Below are positions 7,624-16,874 of a stretch of DNA of 64,000 nt, one piece after another; position 1 is the first letter of the stretch, and every line of letters starts with the position of its first letter. The notes under the pieces are model-generated. The model saw only the letters and a program-made list of their open reading frames with translations. It had not been told where the DNA came from and made no database searches. A program made the translations under genes and the position numbers. Origin of the DNA: JAWKWH01 sp963669285 (GTDB taxonomy: Bacteria; Pseudomonadota; Alphaproteobacteria; Rhizobiales; Rhizobiaceae); contig CAXXSI010000025.1 in NCBI GenBank assembly GCA_963669285.2, positions 1 through 64,000 on the forward strand. Reading direction: 5' to 3'.

Positions 7624-8859
7624 TCAGTGACCGCCCGAGACATTGGCGAGGACTTGGAATGTCGCCACGCCGATACAAATCGCAGCGCCAAACACCCCCC
7701 ACCAGCGCCAGCGTTTGACCAAATTGTCATCCAGCACACCACCCAGCGAGAACAGGGCAAGATTGACTAGCGCAAACACGCCGAGCGTCACCAGACTGGT
7801 CGCCTCCGCCAGACGAACAAGCGGAAAAAACAGCGCCAGACCCAGTATGAGGACTGCGACCGCAAGCGTTGCCCGTGTCGGCGTATGTCGGCTGGCACCG
7901 ACCTTGCCGAACCATTTCGGCGCGATACCCTCACGCGCCATGCCGTAAAGCACCCTGCTGGCCATAACGATCTGGACCAGGATCCCGTTGATCATGGCAA
8001 TTGCCGCCATCGCTGCGACGGGTGCAGCAGGAAGCCCGGTGATCTGTTCGAACAAAACTGCCAGCGGCGCTGAAGAACCGGTGATCGCCTGCCGGTCCGG
8101 CGCCAGCACCGCGATGACCGACAACAAGACGTAGATCACAATGGTTATGCCCAAGGTCCAGAAAATTGCGCGAGGCGCAGTGTGTTCCGGTCGCAGCGTT
8201 TCCTCCGCCATGTTCTCAATGTCTTCGAAACCGATGAAGGCAAAGAAGGCGATGACGCCGCCGGACATGATGCCGGCCAGAATTGCCGGATTAGCGGGCG
8301 GGACAAACGAATGCGCCACCTGGGGAACGTCCGTCAGCAAGGGAAGGCCGAAAAGGATCACGACGGCCAGTGTTCCGACCTCAAGCAGCGTGATGAATGC
8401 CGCAAAATAGACGCTCTCGCGTACACCGAACCACGCAATGCCGGCCAGTGTGGTGACCACACCGATGACCAGCAGATAGTCCGGTACCGGCACAAGCGAC
8501 CTGACATAGCCGGCAAACGCGAGCGCGATCACCGCACTTGAAATGATTCCGGTCGCCGCCACCCCGTAACCGGCAAATTTGGCCCATATCGGACCGAGAC
8601 CGCGATTGACAAAGACCGCTTCACCGCCCGCACGGGGAAACACCCTGACCAGCAATGCATAGGAAAGTCCCGTTGCCCCGGCAATCAGTCCTGCCATCAA
8701 AAATGAGAGCGGCGCATGATCCCCCGCCAGACCGAGAATTTCGCCAATGAGCGCAAAGATCCCCGCCCCGACAGTCACACCAACGCCATAGCAAACCAGC
8801 CAGGGCAGCGTCAGAGTTCGGCGCAATTGGGGAACTTGCTGGGGTGACAGGCGGTCCAT
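7624..8859 (-). CDS. APC-superfamily amino acid/amine permease
   Basis: 411-residue permease with about 12 hydrophobic helices and the APC hallmark in helix 1 (GVTVGAGIFALIGEI), plus GFEDIENMAEETLRP after the middle helices, typical of the cationic amino acid/amine branch. Start ATG at 8859. It is co-directional with the saccharopine dehydrogenase genes (78 bases downstream of them), so uptake of lysine or a related amine is a reasonable but unproven guess. Confidence 0.85.
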   Translation of the reverse strand: MDRLSPQQVPQLRRTLTLPWLVCYGVGVTVGAGIFALIGEILGLAGDHAPLSFLMAGLIAGATGLSYALLVRVFPRAGGEAVFVNRGLGPIWAKFAGYGVAATGIISSAVIALAFAGYVRSLVPVPDYLLVIGVVTTLAGIAWFGVRESVYFAAFITLLEVGTLAVVILFGLPLLTDVPQVAHSFVPPANPAILAGIMSGGVIAFFAFIGFEDIENMAEETLRPEHTAPRAIFWTLGITIVIYVLLSVIAVLAPDRQAITGSSAPLAVLFEQITGLPAAPVAAMAAIAMINGILVQIVMASRVLYGMAREGIAPKWFGKVGASRHTPTRATLAVAVLILGLALFFPLVRLAEATSLVTLGVFALVNLALFSLGGVLDDNLVKRWRWWGVFGAAICIGVATFQVLANVSGGH

Positions 8860-8937
8860 GCCTTACCTTAGCGCCTCGGGACACATGATCCGATGACATC
8901 GATCAATTTGTTGATGCCGTGAGACCCAACGGAAAAA

Positions 8938-10089
8938 TCAGGCTTGTACGCGGTGGTCAACAATCTGCACGTGCTGGGCCTGCGATCCGAGTGCATCCAA
9001 CCAGCCGTCGACCAGTTCCGGTGATGAAGGAGCGGCCGACACGCCGGGCTGGATTTCCCCGCTCAAAGCCGCCTCCACTGCCAGTAAAACCGTGATCGAA
9101 ACCAGGCGGGCCATCGCGCTGCCGCGTTCGTCACCCCAGGCATCGAGCACATAGGTCTTGTGATAGAGAATACCCTCATCCCGTTCGGCTTTGAGCTCGA
9201 CGCACAGAACGACACGGTCTTCCTCGCCCTCGTCGAAGGCATGCTCGTTCCAGAACTGATCCGACATCTCTTTCAGCCGGGCATCACCGTGCTCGCCGCT
9301 GAGCGTCTCGATCTCCTTGAAGATATCGCTCCACGCATCAGCCCAGCCGTTCAGACGCATCGTCCCGCGCACGAACGTCTTGACGTTCCAGGTATCCCCG
9401 AAGTCGTAGTCTTTCATGAAGGGAAGGCTGTTGCGATTCGGGTAGACCTCGAAGCTTTCCGGTTCCGGCAGTGGCGCGACGTAGCTGGTGATATCGTCCC
9501 ATGGACGCGACACGTTGTGTTCGCGAAAGTCCTTGATCGATCTGGAGGGTGATTTCAGCGCCTTCAACACCCCAAGCGGCGACCAGCTGAATTTGTAGCG
9601 GAAATCATTGGGAGTTTTCGGTATCCCGCCGCAATATGAGCGGAAGGTGATCTCATTTGCATCATCCGCTACGCCGGAAGCCTTGTAATCGGCGACAAGA
9701 TGATGGGCCATCAGATGATCTATCCCCGGATCAAGTCCGACTTCGTTGATCAAGACGACGCCATTATCCCTTGCCTCGCTGTCGAGATCAGCCATTTCCG
9801 GGGAGATATAGGAAGACGAGACGAAATGCGCTCTCGCAGCCAGACACGCTTTGGCAATTGGAACATGCCAATCACCCGGCAGCATCGATACCGCCAAATC
9901 GCCCTCATCGAGGCTACCGGCGAGCGCATCCAGATCGAACTCCCGGATCTCGACATCCAGCCCGGCGAGCGCGGCCTTTGCTTTTTCGACGGTGCGGTTC
10001 CAGACAACGACCCTGCGTCCCGATTCGATGAGACGACGGAGCCCGGGGATCGATGAGAGCCCTGTTCCAACCCAGTTGATAGTGGTCAC
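8938..10089 (-). CDS. Saccharopine dehydrogenase, L-glutamate-forming (LYS9-like)
   Basis: 383-residue Rossmann-fold dehydrogenase of the LYS9 type, expected to split saccharopine to glutamate and alpha-aminoadipate semialdehyde. An N-terminal nucleotide-binding region (INWVGTGLSSIPGLRRLI) and the segment VGLDPGIDHLMAHH are characteristic. GTG at 10089 is chosen because AGGAG lies just upstream, in the 10-base gap after the LYS1-like gene; the frame is open further up but inside that gene. The pairing with 10100-11167 makes saccharopine the best substrate guess; a carboxynorspermidine dehydrogenase-like role cannot be excluded. Confidence 0.85.
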   Translation of the reverse strand: MTTINWVGTGLSSIPGLRRLIESGRRVVVWNRTVEKAKAALAGLDVEIREFDLDALAGSLDEGDLAVSMLPGDWHVPIAKACLAARAHFVSSSYISPEMADLDSEARDNGVVLINEVGLDPGIDHLMAHHLVADYKASGVADDANEITFRSYCGGIPKTPNDFRYKFSWSPLGVLKALKSPSRSIKDFREHNVSRPWDDITSYVAPLPEPESFEVYPNRNSLPFMKDYDFGDTWNVKTFVRGTMRLNGWADAWSDIFKEIETLSGEHGDARLKEMSDQFWNEHAFDEGEEDRVVLCVELKAERDEGILYHKTYVLDAWGDERGSAMARLVSITVLLAVEAALSGEIQPGVSAAPSSPELVDGWLDALGSQAQHVQIVDHRVQA

Positions 10090-10099
10090 GATATTCTCC

Positions 10100-11167
10100 T
10101 CAAACTTGCCTGACAAAACGATCGAACACGTCCTTCGCATTCGCCCAGATACCGGTGTCAATTGAATCGAGCTGCAACAGATGAGGCAGGAGTTGCGCGG
10201 CGTAGTCCTCGCTGCTTTCGACCGGAAGCAGAGACGGCAGATTGTCGATTGCCATCACGTCCAGCGGGTTCGGTTCGTCTTTCACCCGTATGACCGGATC
10301 GACAAAAGAAGTCGAATGATCATAGATCGGGATCGGATTGTACTCGCTGTTCGGGTCACAAGACACGTCCGCGATCACGCGCAGTTTGCGTTCCTTGTCG
10401 ATGCTGTCTTTGGGAACGAAAACCGGCACGTCGGGATTGGCGAGAATGCTGTTGACGAAGATCGGGTGCTCCAGGATTTCGGGAAACGGACCGCCATGGG
10501 CGGTCTCCTCCATATCCCAGAGGGTTGTCTTCAATCCGACGGCCTTGCACAGATCGCCCGCGCCGGAGCCGACCCGCCCCTTGGCGCCGATAATCAGAAC
10601 TGTCGGTCTGGTGGCTTCATGCGCAGCAACATCGGCCAGGTCAGAGGCAAGCTCGTGGAGAAGCGTATCCTTACCGGCATAGACGCCGATTGTTCCGAGT
10701 TGTCCGCCCTTCTGCTGGGCTATCCACGCCTTGAGGCCGACCGCGGCACCGGCAAATCCTGCCCAATATCCAAAAGCGGCAACTCGCCGGCCGCTTTCGT
10801 CGACAAGATATTCCAGGTCATACAATGCTCCGCCGCCGCGTTTGAAACGGCTGAGAAGATGCGGACCATCGGCCTGGCCCTTATAGGCATGGCCGAACAT
10901 GATGTGGCGATGGCGCAAGTCCGGCCCATCCATGTCCAGCTCTTTAAGGCCGAATATGATTGCGTCGTCCGGTGCACTGATCCAATCATTCGCCATGGCA
11001 ATGGCACAGCCCGTCGCCGCGTATGCGTCGATCGGAATCGATCGTGAATCGCTTCGTTCAACGGTGACCTGATGGCCAGCATCCAACAATCGGCGCACGC
11101 CCTGTGGCGTCACCCCGACCCGCTGTTCAAAAGGTCGTTGTTCCGATCTAACCCAAATTTGCGCCAA
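10100..11167 (-). CDS. Saccharopine dehydrogenase, L-lysine-forming (LYS1-like)
   Basis: 355-residue protein of the alanine dehydrogenase/LYS1 superfamily. In bacteria this enzyme is thought to run as lysine-ketoglutarate reductase, condensing lysine and 2-oxoglutarate to saccharopine. Visible are the N-terminal RSEQRPFEQRVGVTP, the substrate loop IMFGHAYKGQ, the nucleotide-binding VLIIGAKGRVGSGA, and IADVSCDPNSEYNPIPIY. Start TTG at 11167 has GGAAGG about 8 bases upstream; no ATG is available nearby. First gene of the pair, 10 bases ahead of the LYS9-like gene. Confidence 0.88.
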   Translation of the reverse strand: MAQIWVRSEQRPFEQRVGVTPQGVRRLLDAGHQVTVERSDSRSIPIDAYAATGCAIAMANDWISAPDDAIIFGLKELDMDGPDLRHRHIMFGHAYKGQADGPHLLSRFKRGGGALYDLEYLVDESGRRVAAFGYWAGFAGAAVGLKAWIAQQKGGQLGTIGVYAGKDTLLHELASDLADVAAHEATRPTVLIIGAKGRVGSGAGDLCKAVGLKTTLWDMEETAHGGPFPEILEHPIFVNSILANPDVPVFVPKDSIDKERKLRVIADVSCDPNSEYNPIPIYDHSTSFVDPVIRVKDEPNPLDVMAIDNLPSLLPVESSEDYAAQLLPHLLQLDSIDTGIWANAKDVFDRFVRQV

Positions 11168-11309
11168 GTTTGTGCCTTCCCGAATTCAGCCTTCAATCGG
11201 CGAATTCATAAGATGGGATGACCGGGAACTCAATCGCATACCGACTGAAAGGTCGCGCCGGCGCCTATTGCTCGCCAATGGCGTGAAGAACGGCAAACGG
11301 TTCGGGGAA

Positions 11310-12413
<1,104 letters not shown>

Positions 12414-12416
12414 GGA

Positions 12417-13133
12417 TTAGCTACTTCCCCGGAACAGTTTCTTCAGCATTGCCGCCATCGGACCTGTTTCTGGAACCTTGGCGTCCGTTTTCTTGGGCCG
12501 CGCCTGACGGATATGGCTTTGGCCTTTTGCAGTAGGCCGGTTTGGTCCGCCCTGCTCGGATTCATCCGACTGCACCGCCAGGCTTACCCGGTTCATGAAG
12601 GTCGAATGATCCCCTGAAACCAGCAAATCGGCGTTGACGGCAATCGCATCCAGCATCGGGTCGAGCCACACATGATCAGCCTTGGCAAAGTCGCCGAGCA
12701 CATGATTGGTAACGCGGGCCTTGTCGCCCGGATGACCGATACCGATGCGCACGCGGACATAGTCTTTGCCACAATGGGAATCGAGCGACTTGATACCGTT
12801 GTGACCGCCGGCTCCGCCACCCGTCTTTATGCGCAACTTACCCGGAGCAAGATCCAGTTCGTCGTACAGCACTGTGAGATCACCCGGACCAAGCTTGAAA
12901 AAGCGTAGCGCCTCGCCCACCGCCTGGCCCGACAGGTTCATATATGTCTGCGGTTTGATGAGCACGACTTTCTCACCGCCCAACCGCCCTTCGGCGATCT
13001 CGGCGCTGAATTTCTTCGACCAGGGCGAAAACGAATGGCGGCGGGCAATCGCGTCCGCCGCCATGAAACCGACATTGTGCCGGTAATCGGCATATTTACG
13101 CCCCGGATTGCCCAAACCTGCAATGACATGCAT
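12417..13133 (-). CDS. pth: Peptidyl-tRNA hydrolase
   Basis: Recycles stalled peptidyl-tRNA. The catalytic core is complete: GLGNPGRKY, the HNVGF histidine near residue 19, PQTYMNLSG, DELDL and GGGAGGHNGIKS. At 238 residues it is about 45 longer than the E. coli enzyme; the extra C-terminal tail is basic and ends in PMAAMLKKLFRGSS, as often in rhizobial Pth. Lies 27 bases after rplY and 3 before ychF, the standard rplY-pth-ychF order. Confidence 0.97.
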   Translation of the reverse strand: MHVIAGLGNPGRKYADYRHNVGFMAADAIARRHSFSPWSKKFSAEIAEGRLGGEKVVLIKPQTYMNLSGQAVGEALRFFKLGPGDLTVLYDELDLAPGKLRIKTGGGAGGHNGIKSLDSHCGKDYVRVRIGIGHPGDKARVTNHVLGDFAKADHVWLDPMLDAIAVNADLLVSGDHSTFMNRVSLAVQSDESEQGGPNRPTAKGQSHIRQARPKKTDAKVPETGPMAAMLKKLFRGSS

Positions 13134-13160
13134 CGGATGGTGCCTCCGGTGGAAAGAGGG

Positions 13161-13835
13161 CTATTCCTCGGCCTCTTCGCCTTCTTCCGCGCCTTCTTCG
13201 CCCTCTTCGCCAATGATCTCGGTCTCGATCTCCTCGCCCTCGGCGTCTTCTTCTTCCTCGGACTTGAGGCCAGCCGGTGCGGCGACCGTCGCAATGGTAA
13301 AATCGCGATCGGTAATCGTCGGGATTGCGCCTTCCGGCAGCGTTATCGATGAGATGTGAACGCCGTCGCCGATATCCAATCCGGCGACACTGACCTCGAT
13401 ATTTTCCGGAATGGAATCGGCCGGGCAGTTCAACTCGATGGTATAACGCACCACGTTGAGCACGCCACCGCGGATCAGACCGGGCGATTCGTCTTCGCCG
13501 ACAAAATTACAGGGAATTTCGACCGTGACGATCGTATCCTTACCGATGCGCAGGAAATCGACATGCATGGGGAAGTCACGGACCGGATCGAGCTGATAAT
13601 CCTTCGGCAGAACCTTGTACTTTTCGCCATCAACATTGATGGTCGCAATGGTGGTCATGAAACCACCGCCGTGAATCTTGTAGTACACGTCCTTATAGGA
13701 CAGTGAGATCGTTACCGGGGGTTGCTTGTCGCCATAAATGACGGCAGGCACTTTGCCGTTGCGCCGAAGTTGCCGGGCGGACCCCTTACCGACCCGTTCG
13801 CGCGCCTCGGCCGTGAGCTCATATGTGTTGCTCAT
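13161..13835 (-). CDS. rplY: 50S ribosomal protein L25/general stress protein Ctc
   Basis: Long (CTC-type) L25 that binds 5S rRNA. 224 residues: N-terminal L25 domain (about 1-95, with RRNGKVPAVIYG), the beta-barrel TL5 domain (about 100-190), and a highly acidic C-terminal tail rich in Glu. ATG at 13835 is preceded by AAGGAT; the frame continues upstream but without start support. First gene of the rplY-pth-ychF run, with a terminator-like hairpin in its leader. Confidence 0.97.
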   Translation of the reverse strand: MSNTYELTAEARERVGKGSARQLRRNGKVPAVIYGDKQPPVTISLSYKDVYYKIHGGGFMTTIATINVDGEKYKVLPKDYQLDPVRDFPMHVDFLRIGKDTIVTVEIPCNFVGEDESPGLIRGGVLNVVRYTIELNCPADSIPENIEVSVAGLDIGDGVHISSITLPEGAIPTITDRDFTIATVAAPAGLKSEEEEDAEGEEIETEIIGEEGEEGAEEGEEAEE

Positions 13836-13895
13836 GGCATATCCTTTCGAGGACGTTTCTGGAGTGCTTTTCATCGACCGGATCGACCGGTCCCG

Positions 13896-13920
13896 AAAAA
13901 CAAGAAGCGGCCAAAGCCGC
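13896..13920 (-). terminator. Terminator-like hairpin in the rplY leader
   Basis: Read on the minus strand, GCGGC-TTTG-GCCGC (13920-13907) is followed by TTCTTGTTTTT, a short stem and T-rich tail resembling an intrinsic terminator, 61 bases upstream of the rplY start. No gene ends just before it on that strand, so it could be a leader attenuator. The stem is only 5 bp, hence the low confidence. Confidence 0.35.
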
Positions 13921-14121
13921 CCCGTCCGCACTGCCTCCAAGGGTGTCTCGCACGGACGAGCGTGCCTATAGCGGAAGACGCGGCGGAGCGCAAGAAGGGT
14001 CGACTGCGCTCAGCCGTGTAATCGCTACGATATTGGCCGGAACCGGCTGACTGCCGAGCGGTTGCTAACCAAATACCACACGGTACAGTGTCAATTCCGT
14101 TCCCATGTTGGTTTTTTTGCA

Positions 14122-15123
14122 ATGCACCGCAAACAAAAACAGGTCTTTGAACCGTGTTCGGAACAACAGGCGCTCTTGCCGGATGTTTCCGGTAACGCGA
14201 TCAACGGTCTGGGAGAAAGGCAGGTTCGAAGGCCAACACCGATCTACTGGCACAAGCCGGAATCGATACCGCATGGCGCAGCCCAGGCTTGGATGACAGC
14301 GAAATTCAACGCTGTCGAAGAACTGGCGCGGATATATCGCGAGCCCGGAGCGCGCGGGCCTCGTCAACTCGACCCCGTCGCACAGGAGAAAACCGAAAAT
14401 ACGCCCGAAGCCTGGGCAACGCTCATCAAGCGCTTCGGTCAATCCAATGAAGCCGATCTCGTCGGTGTTGCGGCGCTAAAGCCGGAATGGGTCTTTGAGG
14501 GTTATGATCTGCAAAATGAGTATCCGTGGCTGATCATGATCGGAGTTGCCATGGATCATCAGGAATTTGCCGCCGCTCCGTCGTCCGACACCGACACCCG
14601 CTCCGCCGTGGAAGTGGCAGAAAAATACAACAAGGGCGCGCGTGCCGCAGCAGCGATGTCCAACTGGATTCGCAGTCACGGTTACATCGCAAAACCGCAT
14701 GTCGGTCCGTGGGCCGGCTCAATCACCCTGACTCCAGCGGCAATAGAGGCCGGTTTTGGAGAACTGGGCGATCACGGCAACCTGATCAACGACCAGTATG
14801 GTTCCAGTTTCCGCCTGTCGGCGGTTTCCACCGATTTGCCGCTAGTGGCCGACGGGCCGCGGCAGTTCGGTGCCGATGAATTCTGCAGCAGATGCCAGGT
14901 GTGCATCAATGCTTGCCCGGCGGGTGCGATCAGCGATGAAAAGAAATGGGTACGCGGAATAAAGAAGTATTATGTCGATTTCGACAAATGCGTTCCCTAT
15001 TTCAATGAGACGCATGGTTGCGGAATCTGCCTTGCGGTCTGCCCGTGGAGCAAGCCTGGCAGGGCGGAAAAGCTCGCCGTCAAGATGCAACGGCGAAAGA
15101 TGGCAAAGCGTGCAACCGACTAG
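14122..15123 (+). CDS. Double 4Fe-4S protein of QueG/reductive dehalogenase type
   Basis: 333-residue cytosolic protein. Near the C terminus are two ferredoxin-like cluster motifs: FCSRCQVCINACPAG (CX2CX2CX3CP) and, after a lone Cys, CGICLAVCPW (CX2CX3CP). This layout is shared by epoxyqueuosine reductase QueG and by corrinoid reductive dehalogenases; the upstream region (about 100-240) would be the cobalamin-binding fold. No HEAT-repeat tail as in QueG, and no Tat signal as in respiratory dehalogenases. ATG at 14122 is chosen over a TTG at 14062. The TAG stop begins a sequence similar to the repeat ends described at 22488. Substrate unknown. Confidence 0.7.
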   Translation: MHRKQKQVFEPCSEQQALLPDVSGNAINGLGERQVRRPTPIYWHKPESIPHGAAQAWMTAKFNAVEELARIYREPGARGPRQLDPVAQEKTENTPEAWATLIKRFGQSNEADLVGVAALKPEWVFEGYDLQNEYPWLIMIGVAMDHQEFAAAPSSDTDTRSAVEVAEKYNKGARAAAAMSNWIRSHGYIAKPHVGPWAGSITLTPAAIEAGFGELGDHGNLINDQYGSSFRLSAVSTDLPLVADGPRQFGADEFCSRCQVCINACPAGAISDEKKWVRGIKKYYVDFDKCVPYFNETHGCGICLAVCPWSKPGRAEKLAVKMQRRKMAKRATD

Positions 15124-15156
15124 AATCGTTCATTTCTGGATGGCTTCGTTCGACGG

Positions 15157-16089
15157 TCAGTCAAACAGGCTGGAAACGGATTCTTCACCGGCTGTTCGGG
15201 CAATCGCCTCACCGATCAAGTCAGCGATCGAAAGCACCCGGATATTGCCCGCCGCTTCAACCGCCGATGTCGGTTGGATAGAGTCGGTGATGACAAGCTC
15301 CTGCAATTTGGAATCGGAAATCCGCGCGACGGCTCCGCCCGAGAGCACCCCGTGCGTGATGTAGGCAGTCACGCTGGTCGCACCCATGTCGAGCAGCGTT
15401 TCTGCAGCATTGCACAGCGTGCCGCCGGAATCGACAATATCGTCAATCAACATGCAATCCTTGCCGGCCACGTCACCAATCACGTTCATGACCTCGGATT
15501 CGCCCGGCCGGTCGCGTCTCTTGTCGACGATGGCAAGCAGCGAATCGACGCGTTTTGCCAGCGCGCGCGCCCGAACCACACCGCCAACATCGGGAGAGAC
15601 CACCATGACGTTTGATAGGTCGTATTTGGCCTTGACGTCGCGGCCCATCACCGGAACGGCGAACAGATTGTCCGTCGGAATGTCGAAAAAGCCCTGGATC
15701 TGACCCGCATGCAGATCAAGCGTCAGCACTCGGTCAGCGCCGGCCTTGGTAATCAGATTGGCAACCAGTTTGGCCGAAATCGGCGTTCTGCCCGATGCAC
15801 GGCGGTCCTGCCTGGCATATCCGAAATAGGGAATAACCGCCGTGATGCGCTTCGCCGAAGAACGGCGAAAGGCATCCATCATGATCAGCAGTTCCATCAG
15901 ATGATCGTTCGCCGGATAAGATGTCGACTGCAGTACGAACACGTCCTGCCCGCGGACATTTTCTTGAATTTCGACGAAAATCTCCTGGTCCGCAAATCGC
16001 CGGACACTGGCCTTCCCAAGAGGAATATTGAGATAGCGGGAAACGGCTTCAGCCAGAACCCGGTTGGAATTACCCGAAAACAGTTTCAT
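15157..16089 (-). CDS. prs: Ribose-phosphate pyrophosphokinase
   Basis: Makes PRPP from ribose-5-phosphate and ATP, feeding nucleotide, His and Trp synthesis. At 310 residues it has the class I length. Seen are RFADQEIFVEIQENVRG, the ATP-site FGYARQDR, the divalent-cation motif DLHAGQIQGFF and the PRPP-binding loop CMLIDDIVDSGGT. ATG at 16089; upstream frame rejected because the family starts at MKLFSGN. Confidence 0.98.
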   Translation of the reverse strand: MKLFSGNSNRVLAEAVSRYLNIPLGKASVRRFADQEIFVEIQENVRGQDVFVLQSTSYPANDHLMELLIMMDAFRRSSAKRITAVIPYFGYARQDRRASGRTPISAKLVANLITKAGADRVLTLDLHAGQIQGFFDIPTDNLFAVPVMGRDVKAKYDLSNVMVVSPDVGGVVRARALAKRVDSLLAIVDKRRDRPGESEVMNVIGDVAGKDCMLIDDIVDSGGTLCNAAETLLDMGATSVTAYITHGVLSGGAVARISDSKLQELVITDSIQPTSAVEAAGNIRVLSIADLIGEAIARTAGEESVSSLFD

Positions 16090-16219
16090 GGGAGGTTCCC
16101 GCTCAGCCCCAAAGACTTGCGGGCCTTTTACCGGGCCGACAGCGCATTGCAAGCTGCACGCGCGGATTCAATGGTCGATTCCCACATTTGATTGCAAAAA
16201 AGTGCTTACGCGGCGAAAA

Positions 16220-16816
16220 TCAGCTGCGTTTCTGACCCTCAAGCCAGCTTGCGAACTCATCGACCGTCCGCGCGCCGATCGATTCCATCATCCTTGATGA
16301 GACCGATGACCAGCCATCCGGGCTTGTCCCGGGGGCGGTCTCTTGCCCCTGAATCCGGTGCAGCCGGTTTCCCGAAGTGTCGAACACATCCCAAACAAAG
16401 ATCACGGTCGTTTTGCCACTTTCCGTTATGGCGGAGAAATAGCCCTTCATGTCGTATGTGGCGCGCGATGTTCCCGGTGGAACGACACTGATCCCACGCT
16501 CGCTGGAGCGCGAGGAAATTCGCCGTGACATGGCCTGCACAGCCCCGCTTGGCGCGCCGATCACCGGCGCCAGTCGGATACTGGTCGAGGTTGCCAGTGC
16601 AGCAACCTGAGCCCCGCCCTCGTTGGTGTCTGTTTCTTCTGGGACGGCTGTCAAGGCGATGGCCGAGTTTGGCTCCGAAACATCACCGACTGATTCTTCC
16701 GGTTGCTGGGTGGTGGCAGCGGCCGAATTCAATACCTCAGGCGGGGTCGTGCTCGTACAGGCGCCAAGACCGACGAGCACAAGAATGGCCAACAATGTCA
16801 CCGCCCGCTGTATCAT
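16220..16816 (-). CDS. Putative lipoprotein
   Basis: 198 residues with a type II signal peptide: hydrophobic helix (VTLLAILVLVGLGAC) ending in the lipobox LGAC at Cys20. It is followed by a Pro/Glu/Thr-rich linker to about residue 85 and a globular C-terminal half (DMKGYFSAITESGKTTVIFVWDVFD...). No enzyme motif. The lipid anchor would be added by Lgt, encoded 3.2 kb away. Similar envelope lipoproteins of unknown role occur in this genomic position in rhizobia. Confidence 0.75.
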   Translation of the reverse strand: MIQRAVTLLAILVLVGLGACTSTTPPEVLNSAAATTQQPEESVGDVSEPNSAIALTAVPEETDTNEGGAQVAALATSTSIRLAPVIGAPSGAVQAMSRRISSRSSERGISVVPPGTSRATYDMKGYFSAITESGKTTVIFVWDVFDTSGNRLHRIQGQETAPGTSPDGWSSVSSRMMESIGARTVDEFASWLEGQKRS

Positions 16817-16874
16817 TCTGCCTGTCCCGTCGCCCCTTGGTTTTCCAATCCGTCAACCAGCCCATAAAGTGCCG

